A DNA stretch of 64,000 nt from Amphibacillus indicireducens (GTDB taxonomy: Bacteria > Bacillota > Bacilli > Bacillales > Amphibacillaceae): NCBI RefSeq assembly GCF_039539605.1, contig NZ_BAABDL010000014.1:47682-111681 (forward strand), given 5' to 3'. The notes beneath the pieces were generated by a model. It saw only the letters and a program-made list of their open reading frames with translations, was not told the origin of the DNA and made no database searches. A program made the translations under genes and the position numbers. This document shows, in pieces, positions 9,527-18,881 of this stretch. The first letter of the stretch is position 1, and each line of letters starts with the position of its first letter.

Positions 9527-11224
9527 TTATATCTTGAACTGTCCGAGTAAGTTATTTAGTTGATTCGCTAACTTAGTTAAGTCGCTTGAGCTACTCATGA
9601 TTTCTTCCATTGAACTAGTTACCTCTTCGGCAGATGCGGATGTTTCTTCAATACCAGCCGCAGACTGCTCAGAAATTGACGCGATTTCTTCAACCGAAGC
9701 AGATAGTGTTTGGCTTGTTCCAAGGATTGTTGTCAATTCATCAGTAATCGCATGAATATTGCTTGCCATTTGCTGAATTGAATCATCAATTTGCTGGAAC
9801 GTTTTATTCGTCCCTTCAATATTACCCATTCCTTGTTGCACTTGCTCATAACTATCTTCAAGCGATACTTTAACAATCTCTGAATCTGTTTGAATACCTG
9901 AAACAATTTCGGTAATATCTTGCACAGAGCTCCCCACTTCTTCAGCAAGTTTACGCACTTCCTCAGCAACAACTGCAAAACCTCGACCATGCTCACCCGC
10001 TCGGGCAGCCTCAATTGATGCATTTAACGCGAGTAAATTTGTTTGGTCTGAAATGTCTTGAATTACTGAAACAATGTTTGAGATTTCTTTTGATTGATTG
10101 TTTAATTGAATCACTTTTTCAACCGATTCAGTCACAATTGTATCTATCGCTCGCATTTGTTCAACTGACTTTTCCATCAAATTTGAACCATTGATCGTCA
10201 ATTGTTGCGTATTTTTCGACTCATTTTCAACCGATTCGCCAAGCTGCTGGGCTGATGATACAGTTGTGACAAAATCGTTCATACCAGATGACAAGCCTGA
10301 TGCATGTGTCGCTTGAGTCTCAGCACCTGATGCTAATTCCTCCATCGTTCCAGAAATCTGCTCTGCACCTTCAGATACATCGTTTGTCGTTTCAGCTAAC
10401 GAATGACTATGCTCGGTCACAGTCTTCGATACGTTTTGAATCTCAGCTAATAATTGACGCATGTTTGTTGCCATTTGATTCGTCGACTGGGTTAATTGAC
10501 CAATTTCATCACGGCGATCGGTCACTTCAATTGCTTTAGATAGATCACCATCAGCAATTGTTAACATTCGATGCGTCAATTTTCTAACAGGAACAGAAAT
10601 AACACGAGTTGTGACAATTGCAGTGATAATACCGAAGATTATCGCAACAATGCCAATAATCAAGCTCAGCCAAGTGCTATAATTCGAAGATAAAACAATG
10701 TCATTCCCTACGTTAACAATATGATCCTCTTGTAAACTAGCTAAATCATTAAATTCTCTCACTAACGCCATTGAGTTTGGCAGGATCTGATCTTCAAAAA
10801 GGCGAATTGCTTCGGCTTCATTTCCTTGGTTAACCAGCTCCAGTAATTGATCTGTCGAATGGCCCCATTCAACTTTTCGAGTAATAATTTGCTCTAATTG
10901 ACTTGAGTTACTCTTTGCCAAAGCTGCTTCCTCTAAAGCAACACTTTCTTCAATTCCATTAACAAATGCATCGCGATAACTTGTATTTCCAGTTAGAGTA
11001 AACGATTGTAAATAATTCGTTCGTTCCAACATGTTAATTGCTAGATCTTCACTGATAATTAGCATTTCGAGATCATCCTCAATCAATGCTTCTGTTTCAA
11101 GGCTGTTTGAGTACATTGACCACCCGTTAATCAATACAAGTACAGAAAATAAAATCATCATTATACCAAAACCTATAAACAACCTTGTACCAATACTTTT
11201 AAAATTACCTATCTGTTTTTTCAT
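9527..11224 (-). CDS. Methyl-accepting chemotaxis protein
   Basis: This is a transmembrane chemoreceptor of 565 residues. TM1 is about 13-34, the extracellular four-helix-type sensor about 35-183, TM2 about 184-206, HAMP about 207-262, and then a long signalling coiled coil. The kinase-contact tip is at about 394-420 (..DQTNLLALNASIEAARAGE..). Glu/Gln-rich stretches on both sides fit methylation helices. The ligand is not predictable. It is monocistronic; the start ATG at 11224 has GGGGGAAT upstream. No other chemotaxis genes are in the window. Confidence 0.94.
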   Translation of the reverse strand: MKKQIGNFKSIGTRLFIGFGIMMILFSVLVLINGWSMYSNSLETEALIEDDLEMLIISEDLAINMLERTNYLQSFTLTGNTSYRDAFVNGIEESVALEEAALAKSNSSQLEQIITRKVEWGHSTDQLLELVNQGNEAEAIRLFEDQILPNSMALVREFNDLASLQEDHIVNVGNDIVLSSNYSTWLSLIIGIVAIIFGIITAIVTTRVISVPVRKLTHRMLTIADGDLSKAIEVTDRRDEIGQLTQSTNQMATNMRQLLAEIQNVSKTVTEHSHSLAETTNDVSEGAEQISGTMEELASGAETQATHASGLSSGMNDFVTTVSSAQQLGESVENESKNTQQLTINGSNLMEKSVEQMRAIDTIVTESVEKVIQLNNQSKEISNIVSVIQDISDQTNLLALNASIEAARAGEHGRGFAVVAEEVRKLAEEVGSSVQDITEIVSGIQTDSEIVKVSLEDSYEQVQQGMGNIEGTNKTFQQIDDSIQQMASNIHAITDELTTILGTSQTLSASVEEIASISEQSAAGIEETSASAEEVTSSMEEIMSSSSDLTKLANQLNNLLGQFKI

Positions 11225-11440
11225 TATAATTCCCCCTAAACTTGTCTTTCTTTCTAGTCCTCACATTTTATATCGGTTAAATGAAGCTTTTATCAACATG
11301 ACTAGTCAAGTTATCACATTCGGAATATTACTCCATTTATTCGGTTGATATAGACAAAAAAACACCCAATCAAAAATAGGGTTAGATGCTTTTTATTTTA
11401 ATGTAAATTTTTCAACCCTTATTATTTATGCGAGAGGTCA

Positions 11441-11562
11441 TCATCTGAAGACACTTCGCGTTCCGCGGGGATGGTCTTAGCTAACTTTTGTAGCAAAAAC
11501 CGCTACAAAAGTGGATCTTCGGCTCATCCTCTTCCCGCTGGAGTCTTCGTGTCTTCAGATGA
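11441..11562. repeat. Dispersed palindromic element, complete copy
   Basis: Outer arms TCATCTGAAGACAC (11441-) and GTGTCTTCAGATGA (11549-11562) are exact inverted repeats. Inside is a second hairpin, TTTTGTAGC / GCTACAAAA. The core (ccgcggggatgg...gctaacttttgtagc...gctcatcctcttcccgc) recurs at about 43380-43530, 54350-54480 and, partly, 20211-20250. It occupies the gene-free stretch 11225-11701, which otherwise shows no gene. Confidence 0.8.
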
Positions 11563-11701
11563 CTATGCATTATTCCCCTTCACTTTTTAAGTGAGTGAGT
11601 GCGAACATAAAAATGAAAGGTATTTAGTTAAGCATTATCACTTACTTTGCGGTAAACCATGAATAATTCAGGCTCAAGTAAATTGAGCTTGAAACTTCTT
11701 T

Positions 11702-12685
11702 TTAATATGCACCTCGAATATTTTCATGAACATTTTCATTATAAAAATCGCTAATTTGCTCTAACTCATCCTCACTAAATGAACGGACATCAATCGCACC
11801 TAAGTTTTCCTCGACTTGCTCTCTATTTTTAAAGCCCGGAATCACTGTCGAGACACCTCTTTGTTCTAATAGCCACTTTAATGCTGCCTTAGCCATCGTA
11901 TCACGATCTTCAGCAATCCATTTTAACTGATTGCTTAGCTCAACGCCTTTTGCAAACTCAATGCCACCAAACGTTTCACCAACATTAAATGCATCGCCAT
12001 CTTTATTGAAGTTCCGATGATCGTCTGCTTCAAATTGATGATCAACAGTAAATTTGCCTGTCAATAGTCCGCTTGCTAAAGGGACTCGAGCAATAATCCC
12101 AACATCTTTGCTTAAGGCTTCTGGAATAAGCGTCTCCAGTGGCTTTTGACGCATCATATTTAAGATAACTTGTAATGTACTGATATTGTCGTTGTTTAAG
12201 CAAAACAAGCCCTCTTCAACTGTCTCAACACTGACACCATAATGACGTATCTTACCTTGTGCTTTTAATTTATCTAGCACGTCAAAAACACGGCCGTCTT
12301 TTAATACTTCAAATGGCGGACAGTGAATTTGGTATAAATCAAGGGTATCTCGCTGAATTCTTTTCAGCGTATTCTCTAAGTATTGAGTCACTGTTTTTTC
12401 AGAATAGTTGTCCGGATCATGAAGATCACCTGCTCGACAAAACTTAGATGCAATATAGATTTGATCTGCTTTTCCTTTAGTTACTTTACCAAGTAATGCT
12501 TCAGCATGGCCTCCACCATAGACATCTGCTGTATCAAAAAAATTAACCCCTCGATCGATCGCCAATTCAAGGGCGCGAATCGATTCTCTGTCATCCGTTT
12601 TTCCCCAATCACCGCCAATTCCCCAAGTACCAAAACTCAATTCACTGATTTCATAACCCGTCTTACCTAATCGATTATACTTCAT
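11702..12685 (-). CDS. Aldo/keto reductase
   Basis: This is an NADPH-dependent oxidoreductase of 327 residues with the TIM-barrel aldo/keto reductase pattern. ..NFFDTADVYGGGHAEALLGK.. supplies the catalytic Asp and Tyr, ..IASKF.. the Lys and ..YQIHCPP.. the His. The C-terminal ..STVIPGFKNREQVEENL.. is the usual cofactor-binding region. It resembles YhdN/IolS-type general stress or sugar reductases; the substrate is unknown. It stands alone between repeat elements. Confidence 0.92.
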   Translation of the reverse strand: MKYNRLGKTGYEISELSFGTWGIGGDWGKTDDRESIRALELAIDRGVNFFDTADVYGGGHAEALLGKVTKGKADQIYIASKFCRAGDLHDPDNYSEKTVTQYLENTLKRIQRDTLDLYQIHCPPFEVLKDGRVFDVLDKLKAQGKIRHYGVSVETVEEGLFCLNNDNISTLQVILNMMRQKPLETLIPEALSKDVGIIARVPLASGLLTGKFTVDHQFEADDHRNFNKDGDAFNVGETFGGIEFAKGVELSNQLKWIAEDRDTMAKAALKWLLEQRGVSTVIPGFKNREQVEENLGAIDVRSFSEDELEQISDFYNENVHENIRGAY

Positions 12686-12779
12686 TCTCTATCCCTCACT
12701 TTTGCTTAGTTTGCTTCAGTAGCATTGCATAAACTTTTCTTTCCTAAGTCAAGTCTTATCATTGTGGTTTGAGATAACG

Positions 12780-13030
12780 GATATTGATCGCTCAATACAA
12801 CCGCTACGGGAAAATATTTCGCTTACCGCGGGCGTGCCTCGGGCGCACAGGATGTGGGTCAGTTAGACGTTGGGACTGGGACTGCGATTACTCGTCCCAC
12901 CGAAGACATTTGCGGTTACTCGTCCCACCATAAACACCTGCCCGTAGGATAAGGAAAGCTTCTTCGAAAACGCATCGCACGAAGAAAATTGATCTTTATT
13001 TTCGAGGAAAGCGAAACATCTCTCAGCTGC
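12780..13030. repeat. Dispersed repeat, inverted relative to the copy inside the 20-kb element
   Basis: The stretch gggcgcacaggatgtgggtc...gttgggactgcg..ttactcgtcccacc is the reverse complement of 20536-20605. It also carries a 59-bp module at 12958-13016. Nothing coding was found between the aldo/keto reductase and comK apart from this repeat and the comK promoter. Confidence 0.75.
12958..13016 (-). repeat. 59-bp hairpin module, copy 1
   Basis: In reverse complement it matches the two modules at 43451-43510 and 43733-43791 (..GAAAATAAAG..GATTTTCT.CGTGCGATG.. ..CGAAG..TTCCTT..). Its centre can fold into a hairpin around CTTCGTGCGATG. Confidence 0.7.
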
Positions 13031-13204
13031 GGGTGTAATCCTCTTACTTAGAGTTAATCATATCACTTGATTTTATCTTAATTTTTTATGTAACACTACT
13101 GAGTTTGCTTATATTTTACTATAGCTTTAATCAATTTCCTAACTACAAATCGTCAATTGATCTGATTAATTTATTTTACATTAATATCTTCTTTTAACAA
13201 TTAC

Positions 13205-13233
13205 TTGATTTTGTTGTTGACATGAGTTATAAT
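13205..13233 (+). promoter_or_regulatory. Promoter upstream of comK
   Basis: -35 TTGATT (13205-13210), 17-base spacer, -10 TATAAT (13228-13233), about 80 bases before the comK frame. Confidence 0.7.
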
Positions 13234-13311
13234 ACCTAAGTAGTAAGACTCACTAAATGTCAGGGAGGTGTTTTGAAATTGGACTAACTATTACGAGCTA
13301 ATCAAAGGGAG

Positions 13312-13776
13312 GTGAGTCAAATCGACCTTAGATCATATACGTATCAGATTTCAGATCAAACATGCTATATCCAAGCAGCTAAAAGGTATAATGCTGTTTC
13401 AGAAATTGTTGCGCTTGACCGTACATATTATTCAATGCAAACGAGTTTAAAAATCATTGATCAAGCCTGTGTTATGTATGGATCGACTTACATGGGGCGT
13501 GCTGATGCGATGAGAGCAATTTTTAACATTCACTACAATCCACCGATCCCAATCGATCCCGAACAAGGTTTATACGCCTTCGCTACCCATTCACCACACC
13601 ACGAAGACTGCATCTGGATTATCACGAAAAACATCATCCGTATTAGACATGGTAATAACTATTCAATGATTTACTTTAAAAATAATCGGTCATTACGCGT
13701 AGACCTTTCGAAACGACGGATCGATCGCTTGTGCTCATGCTTATATCAATATATATTGCACTTTAGAAAAGATTAA
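13312..13776 (+). CDS. comK: ComK-family competence transcription factor
   Basis: ComK is the DNA-binding master activator of competence genes in Bacillus. The match is clear in the centre: ..LKIIDQACVMYGSTYMGR.., ..NPPIPIDPEQGLYAFATHSP.. and ..CIWI... Length is 154 residues against about 190 in B. subtilis; the missing part is the C-terminal tail, which there affects proteolytic control. The start is unclear. GTG at 13312 overlaps its own Shine-Dalgarno (AAAGGGAGGTG), so initiation may be at a non-standard ATC nine bases on. A second GGGAGGTG upstream serves in-frame TTG codons (13273, 13279) that hit TAA at 13285. No other competence genes are nearby. Confidence 0.8.
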   Translation: MSQIDLRSYTYQISDQTCYIQAAKRYNAVSEIVALDRTYYSMQTSLKIIDQACVMYGSTYMGRADAMRAIFNIHYNPPIPIDPEQGLYAFATHSPHHEDCIWIITKNIIRIRHGNNYSMIYFKNNRSLRVDLSKRRIDRLCSCLYQYILHFRKD

Positions 13777-13803
13777 CATCTTTAAGTTCCCCCATTCAAA
13801 TCA

Positions 13804-13833
13804 TTTACGATTTTAGATAGAATCCAGTATAAT
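13804..13833 (+). promoter_or_regulatory. Promoter of the ABC exporter operon
   Basis: TTTACG (13804-13809), 18-base spacer, TATAAT (13828-13833). The -10 box overlaps an in-frame ATG at 13832, which argues for the downstream start at 13859. Confidence 0.6.
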
Positions 13834-13858
13834 GATTTTGAAAGGGGTTTCTTTTATT

Positions 13859-15592
13859 ATGAAAAAAGCTTTTTCATTTTTATCCTCGTACAAGCTTCCG
13901 ATTATGATTGCTTTTTCGTTGATGCTTGTCGAACTACTCATTGAACTTGCTTCACCATTAATCATTGCTAGAATTATCGATTTTGGCATTCGAATGAATA
14001 GCTTGTCGCAAATTACATATTGGGGGATCATATTATTAATCCTTGCCAGCATTGCTTTTGCGGCTGGAATTACAAATTCATTTTTCAGTTCCCGCGTCAG
14101 TCAGGGATTCGGTTATGATTTGCGTCAAGCGACTTTTACAAAAGTTCAAAACTTTTCATTTAAGAATTTTGATCGTTTCCCTACCTCTTCATTAATCACA
14201 CGTTTAACAAATGATGTTACCCAACTACAAAACATCGTCCATCGTTTATTACGCGTCGGTAGTCGGGCACCACTTCGAATCGTTGGAAGCATCAGTTTAG
14301 CACTGATGGTCAATTGGCGACTAGCGATTATCTTACTCATTACGATACCGGTCTTATCACTATTTGTTGCTTGGATTGCTCATAAAGGGATTATTTTATT
14401 CCGACGTGTGCAACGTCGACTTGATCGAGTCAACAATGTCATGCGAGAAAATTTAACAGCAATGCGTCTGATCAAAGTATTTCTACGTAGTGAGCATGAA
14501 GAAGAAAAATTTTCTGAAGAGAGCAAGTCATTGAGAGATCTAACAATGTATACACTTAGGTTCATGCAAATGAGTGGACCAGCGATTACAGTCGTTATGA
14601 ATGTCAGTGTTTTGTTTATTCTTTGGTTTGGTCAAATTCAAATTTCTAGTGGTGTGGTTACAGTCGGAGAAGTCGTTGCGATTATTAATTACTCAGCATT
14701 GACAATGCAGTCGATCTCAATGTTAACATTTATCTTACACAGTTTCACCCGTGCCCAAGCTTCCAAAAGCCGAATCAACGAGATTTTAACTGCAGAGATC
14801 GATCTATTTGATGGTGATCAAACCGTTCAAGACGATAAACCATCGATTCAACCACTGATCAGCTTTATCAATGTCTCGTTTGCTTATCCAAACCAAGCTA
14901 CCAATGTTCTGGAACAGATCAATTTACAAGTCAACAAAGGGGATACGATTGCGGTTATCGGCGCAACGGGATCAGGGAAATCAAGTTTATTTCAGCTGAT
15001 TCCACGACTTTATGACCCAACTGAAGGAGAAATTTTATTAAACAATCAACCACTACAGTCACTTAAATTAAAGTCATTACGAGAAAAAATTGGCTACGTC
15101 CCACAGGAATCCCGGCTTTTCTCTGGCACAATCACTGAGAATATTAAATGGGGCAAACGGGATGCAAGTGCAGATGAAATGATTGAAGCAGCAAAAGCTG
15201 CCCAAATTCATGAGACAATTATGGCACAGGCCGATCATTATCAAACAATTATCGGACAACGTGGGGTGAATTTTTCAGGAGGTCAAAAGCAACGTATATC
15301 AATTGCGCGTGCTCTAGTTAGAAAGCCTGAAATTTTATTACTCGATGATAGTACGAGTGCACTTGACCTGCAAACTGAAAGGAAGATTTTGCAGGCGATT
15401 AAAGCGTTATCATGTACAACATTTATTATTACACAAAAAATAACGACATTACTTCATGCAGACCAAATTATTTTATTAGAAGACGGTAAAATTGCTGCCC
15501 AAGGTGATCACGAAAGCTTATTAAATAAAAGTCCACTTTATCAGCAAATTTACCAATCACAATCAATCAAGGAGGCGAATATTGATGGCTAA
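13859..15592 (+). CDS. Heterodimeric ABC exporter, degenerate-site subunit
   Basis: This is a half-transporter of 577 residues: six membrane helices (about 1-300) followed by an ATPase. Walker A is GATGSGKSS and the signature FSGGQKQR is canonical. However, the catalytic Glu after Walker B is Asp (LLLDDSTSALD) and the switch His is Gln (FIITQKITTL). This is the pattern of the degenerate half in heterodimeric exporters such as BmrC/D or TM287/288. I start at ATG 13859 because GAAAGGGG precedes it and the earlier ATG lies in the promoter. The stop overlaps the next start, implying coupled translation. Drugs or lipids are likely cargo by family. Confidence 0.92.
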   Translation: MKKAFSFLSSYKLPIMIAFSLMLVELLIELASPLIIARIIDFGIRMNSLSQITYWGIILLILASIAFAAGITNSFFSSRVSQGFGYDLRQATFTKVQNFSFKNFDRFPTSSLITRLTNDVTQLQNIVHRLLRVGSRAPLRIVGSISLALMVNWRLAIILLITIPVLSLFVAWIAHKGIILFRRVQRRLDRVNNVMRENLTAMRLIKVFLRSEHEEEKFSEESKSLRDLTMYTLRFMQMSGPAITVVMNVSVLFILWFGQIQISSGVVTVGEVVAIINYSALTMQSISMLTFILHSFTRAQASKSRINEILTAEIDLFDGDQTVQDDKPSIQPLISFINVSFAYPNQATNVLEQINLQVNKGDTIAVIGATGSGKSSLFQLIPRLYDPTEGEILLNNQPLQSLKLKSLREKIGYVPQESRLFSGTITENIKWGKRDASADEMIEAAKAAQIHETIMAQADHYQTIIGQRGVNFSGGQKQRISIARALVRKPEILLLDDSTSALDLQTERKILQAIKALSCTTFIITQKITTLLHADQIILLEDGKIAAQGDHESLLNKSPLYQQIYQSQSIKEANIDG

Positions 15593-17366
15593 ACGGAGAA
15601 GATCACATCAAGTTGCACCAGAAGAGCCAGAAAATCCTTGGTTAACAGTGAAACGAATTTGGAGTTATTTGAGTTCGGCAAAATTTATGATTGGCTTTAT
15701 TTTAATTTTGGTCGCCACAAGTACGATTATGGCATTATTAGCGCCTTATTTACTCGGATATGCGATTGATCATTATTTAATCGACTACGATCCACCCGGA
15801 TTGTTGCGCTTGCTGATTTTATTAGCGCTTGTCTATTTGACAATGGCAGCATCGACCTGGTTACAACATTTCTTAATGGTTGGTATTTCACAAAAAGCGA
15901 TTTATCAAATGCGACAACAATTATTTCACAAGCTCCATCAATTGCCGGTGAAATTTTTTGACCAAAGTCAGCAAGGCGATTTAATGAGTCGATTAACTAA
16001 TGACCTTGATGTCGTCAGCGAGACATTGAACAGTTCGGTGATTGAGCTCTTTTCAAGTGTGCTTTCACTCGTTGGAACATTAATTTTCATGCTCGTCCTT
16101 AGCCCACTATTAACAGTCGTCAGTTTATTAACAACTCCAGTTTTATATTTCGGAATGAAATGGATTACGAATCGGACAAGAGTGTATTTCCGTAAGCAAC
16201 AGGAAAGCATCGGTGATTTAAATGGATATATCGAAGAGGTTATTTCCGGACAAAGTGTTGTAAAAATTTTCTCTCAAGAAGAAAAAGCAATTGAAGAATT
16301 TGAACAGAAAAATCGTGAGTTAAGAGAGTCGGGTTATTATGCTCAAGCCTACACTGGCTTTATCCCAAAATTATTAAATGCATTGAATAATGTTAGCTTT
16401 GCACTGATTGCTTTTGTTGGTGGTGTTCTAGCACTGAATCAAATCGTCACAGTCGGTGTGATCGTTACCTTTACTCAATATTCACGCCAGTTCACGCGAC
16501 CACTGAGAAACTTAGCCAATCAATTTAACAGTTTACTATCTGCAATTGCGGGCGCAGAGCGTGTCTTTGAGATCTTAGATCTACCAGATGAGGAGGAAAC
16601 CACAGCACCTGAACAGTGGGGCGAGATTAAAGGCGAAATTAAGTTTGATCATGTCTCTTTTTCATATGATGATGATGAAGAGACAATCGATAATATTTGC
16701 TTAAGTGCAAACCCAGGTGAAACAATTGCGTTAGTTGGTCCAACCGGCGCTGGAAAAACGACGATCATCAGTTTAATTAGCCGCTTCTATGATCCTGATC
16801 AAGGTGTGATTACGATTGATGGTTACGATATTACTAAAACAACTCGACAGATTTTACGAGAAAAAATTAGTTTTGTTTTACAAGATCCGTATTTATTTAA
16901 TGGTTCAATTAAAGACAACATTCGTTATGGCCGCCTTGATGCAACAGACGAAGGGGTGATTGAAGCAGCTAAGCTAGCCAATGCGGATAGTTTTATTACA
17001 AAGTTACCGAACAGCTATGAAACTAAATTGAGTCAAGAAGGTGGCGGAATCAGTCAAGGTCAGAAACAGTTGATCTCAATTGCTCGTGCATTACTTGCCG
17101 ACCCCAAAATTTTAATTTTAGATGAAGCAACGAGCAGTATTGATACCGTAACAGAATTAAAAATTCAAGATGCCTTAAACAGATTAATGCACGGTCGGAC
17201 GAGTATTGTGATTGCTCACCGCCTCAATACAATCCAAAATGCTGATCGGATTTTTGTCATGAAAGATGGGCAAATTATTGAGCACGGTAGTCACCAATCA
17301 TTACTCGAAAAGAAAGGTTTTTACTTTGAACTATACAATGGACACTTTGAAGATACTGCGAGTTAA
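15585..17366 (+). CDS. Heterodimeric ABC exporter, catalytic-site subunit
   Basis: This is the partner half-transporter, about 593 residues. Six helices are followed by an ATPase with Walker A GPTGAGKTT, canonical ILILDEATSSID and switch His (IVIAHRL). Its signature motif is altered (ISQGQKQ instead of LSGGQ). That complements the degenerate residues of the upstream subunit, so together they would form one active and one inactive ATP site. AAGGAGGCG at 15569 serves ATG 15585, eight bases inside the previous gene's end. Confidence 0.93.
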   Translation: MAKRRRSHQVAPEEPENPWLTVKRIWSYLSSAKFMIGFILILVATSTIMALLAPYLLGYAIDHYLIDYDPPGLLRLLILLALVYLTMAASTWLQHFLMVGISQKAIYQMRQQLFHKLHQLPVKFFDQSQQGDLMSRLTNDLDVVSETLNSSVIELFSSVLSLVGTLIFMLVLSPLLTVVSLLTTPVLYFGMKWITNRTRVYFRKQQESIGDLNGYIEEVISGQSVVKIFSQEEKAIEEFEQKNRELRESGYYAQAYTGFIPKLLNALNNVSFALIAFVGGVLALNQIVTVGVIVTFTQYSRQFTRPLRNLANQFNSLLSAIAGAERVFEILDLPDEEETTAPEQWGEIKGEIKFDHVSFSYDDDEETIDNICLSANPGETIALVGPTGAGKTTIISLISRFYDPDQGVITIDGYDITKTTRQILREKISFVLQDPYLFNGSIKDNIRYGRLDATDEGVIEAAKLANADSFITKLPNSYETKLSQEGGGISQGQKQLISIARALLADPKILILDEATSSIDTVTELKIQDALNRLMHGRTSIVIAHRLNTIQNADRIFVMKDGQIIEHGSHQSLLEKKGFYFELYNGHFEDTAS

Positions 17367-17375
17367 TTTTAAAGG

Positions 17376-17408
17376 AGAGGATCTCGATCTAGAGGTCCTT
17401 TTTTATTT
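17376..17408 (+). terminator. Terminator of the ABC exporter operon
   Basis: GGATCTC pairs with GAGGTCC (one G-T pair) and is followed by TTTTTT. Confidence 0.65.
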
Positions 17409-17506
17409 TTACAAGTCACCTAACTTTTGTTTTAGCTCCTTTTGAATGGTAATGAACACTAATTAGCACTGTTTTTTGACTGAACGAATTCTGCTATCGT
17501 TATATT

Positions 17507-17520
17507 TGTAAGCGTTTTCT
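17507..17520 (+). promoter_or_regulatory. cre-like site (CcpA) upstream of the GH5 gene
   Basis: TGTAAGCGTTTTCT matches the catabolite-responsive consensus at 13 of 14 positions. It sits just downstream of a TTGACT ... TATATT promoter-like pair (17476-17506), where CcpA binding would repress. Confidence 0.65.
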
Positions 17521-17600
17521 TAAACTTGGAAGCTCAATTCCAGAAAGGAGACTCATCGTTCGGTTGTTAAAGTGTGAAAAAATCAGAAGGAGATGATGAA

Positions 17601-18429
17601 TTGAAAAAGAAATTAGTGATGTTATTTTTATTTTGCTTCTTTTTATTGATTCCTAGTTTGAATCTATTTGCAGAGGAACCAGTACTTGATATCGAGGAAT
17701 ACGCTGCAGAAATGCAACCAGGATGGAACTTAGGCAATACGTTCGACGCGCTCGGTGAAGATGAAACGGGATGGGGCAATCCATACGTCACAGAAGAACT
17801 GATTCAATCAATTGCCGAACAAGGCTATCAGAGTATTCGAATTCCAATCACATTTGACGAGCGGATGGATTTAGAGCCCGATTATCAAATTGATGCGGAT
17901 TTTTTAGGGCGAGTAACTGAGACTGTCGATTGGTCGCTTAATGCAGGCATGAAGGTAATGATTAATATTCATCATGATTCTTGGGTTTGGCTAGAATCGG
18001 GCATGAACAATGACTATGAACAATCCGTTGCACGCTTCGAGGCAATTTGGCAACAATTAGCCGAGCACTTCCAAGACTATGAATTAGATCTGATGTTTGA
18101 AAGCATTAACGAACCACGATTTGCACCATACGATGACGGTGAAGTGCAAGCACTCAATTATTTAGACGATTTGAATGACCGATTTTATCAGATTGTTCGG
18201 AACTCAGGAGGTAATAACGCAACCCGCCCAATAGTGATCCCAACATTACACACAGGTTCAGATCAAATTTATTTGGATCGCTTATCTGGCTGGCTCGAAG
18301 AAAAAGATGATCCTTACGCAATTGCCCCAAACAGCAACAAACGTTAGTAACTTCCTTGTTATCGGGATGATTTTGCTTAGCATCGGTACAATTGGATTCA
18401 TTTATACTAAAAGGAAAAGGTTAATTTAA
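17601..18429 (+). pseudogene. GH5 endoglucanase with internal deletion; LPXTG tail left out of frame
   Basis: TTG at 17601 follows AGAAGGAGAT and opens a signal peptide (..VMLFLFCFFLLIPSLNLFAEE..) and a GH5 domain. The domain shows ..GWNLGNTFDALGEDETGWGNP.., ..GYQSIRIPITF.. and the acid/base Glu in ..FESINEPRF... Homology stops after ..EEKDDPYAIA.. (about 18322), before the nucleophile Glu, and the frame ends at 18347. One base off, the sequence reads LPQTATNVSNFLVIGMILL.. and ..GFIYTKRKRLI, ending at 18429. That is a sortase anchor: LPQTA, hydrophobic helix, basic tail. So the middle of a cell-wall-anchored cellulase/xylanase gene is missing and the tail is out of frame. Real deletion or assembly collapse are both possible. 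Confidence 0.82.
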
Positions 18430-18484
18430 CATTTAAGATTCTCAGATGGACCGATTGAGCCAAGTGTACTTCTTTCCTGAAAAA

Positions 18485-18527
18485 TAACACCTCTTAAGGG
18501 AGAGTTCATTCCCCTTAAGAGGTGTTA
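18485..18527. terminator. Bidirectional terminator between the GH5 remnant and yjcZ
   Basis: A 16-bp perfect stem (taacacctcttaaggg with its complement at 18512-18527) separates two convergent genes. Confidence 0.85.
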
Positions 18528-18539
18528 AATCAACCGTTC

Positions 18540-18683
18540 TTAATAGCCGTAACCACCAAATGATGCACCAATAATAATTAACAGAATAAACAACACAATC
18601 AGTAGTGCAAATCCGCCACCAAAACCTGGAGTTGGAGCTGGACCTGGCGTTGCACATCCACCTTGAACACCTGGATTACCCAA
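18540..18683 (-). CDS. YjcZ-family small spore protein
   Basis: This is a 47-residue protein. TTG at 18683 is preceded by AAAAGGAGG. After a Gly/Pro-rich N terminus it has ..GFGGGFALLIVLFILLIIIG.. and ends in ASFGGYGY. This single-helix, Gly/Tyr-ended pattern is that of the YjcZ/sporulation small-protein family in Bacillaceae, whose members are deposited in spores. It is the main sign in the window that the organism may sporulate. Confidence 0.88.
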   Translation of the reverse strand: MGNPGVQGGCATPGPAPTPGFGGGFALLIVLFILLIIIGASFGGYGY

Positions 18684-18881
18684 GATTAAAACCTCCTTTT
18701 CGTCTTTTCACAACTAGTATATGTCCGACTTACATTTGCGGAATGGACATTACCCTAGTTTTCAGTGATGTTTTTATTACCGTGCAACTGTCGCTAAGTG
18801 CCACTTCGAAGAACACTAAAGCTTCTAAGTACGGGTGGGATTAAAAAAATATCGATTGGTAGAATTAGCACGAGTAGGAGT

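Noticed and set aside
13832..13858. Upstream ATG for the first ABC exporter subunit
   Set aside because: It lies inside the -10 box; a good ribosome binding site serves ATG 13859.
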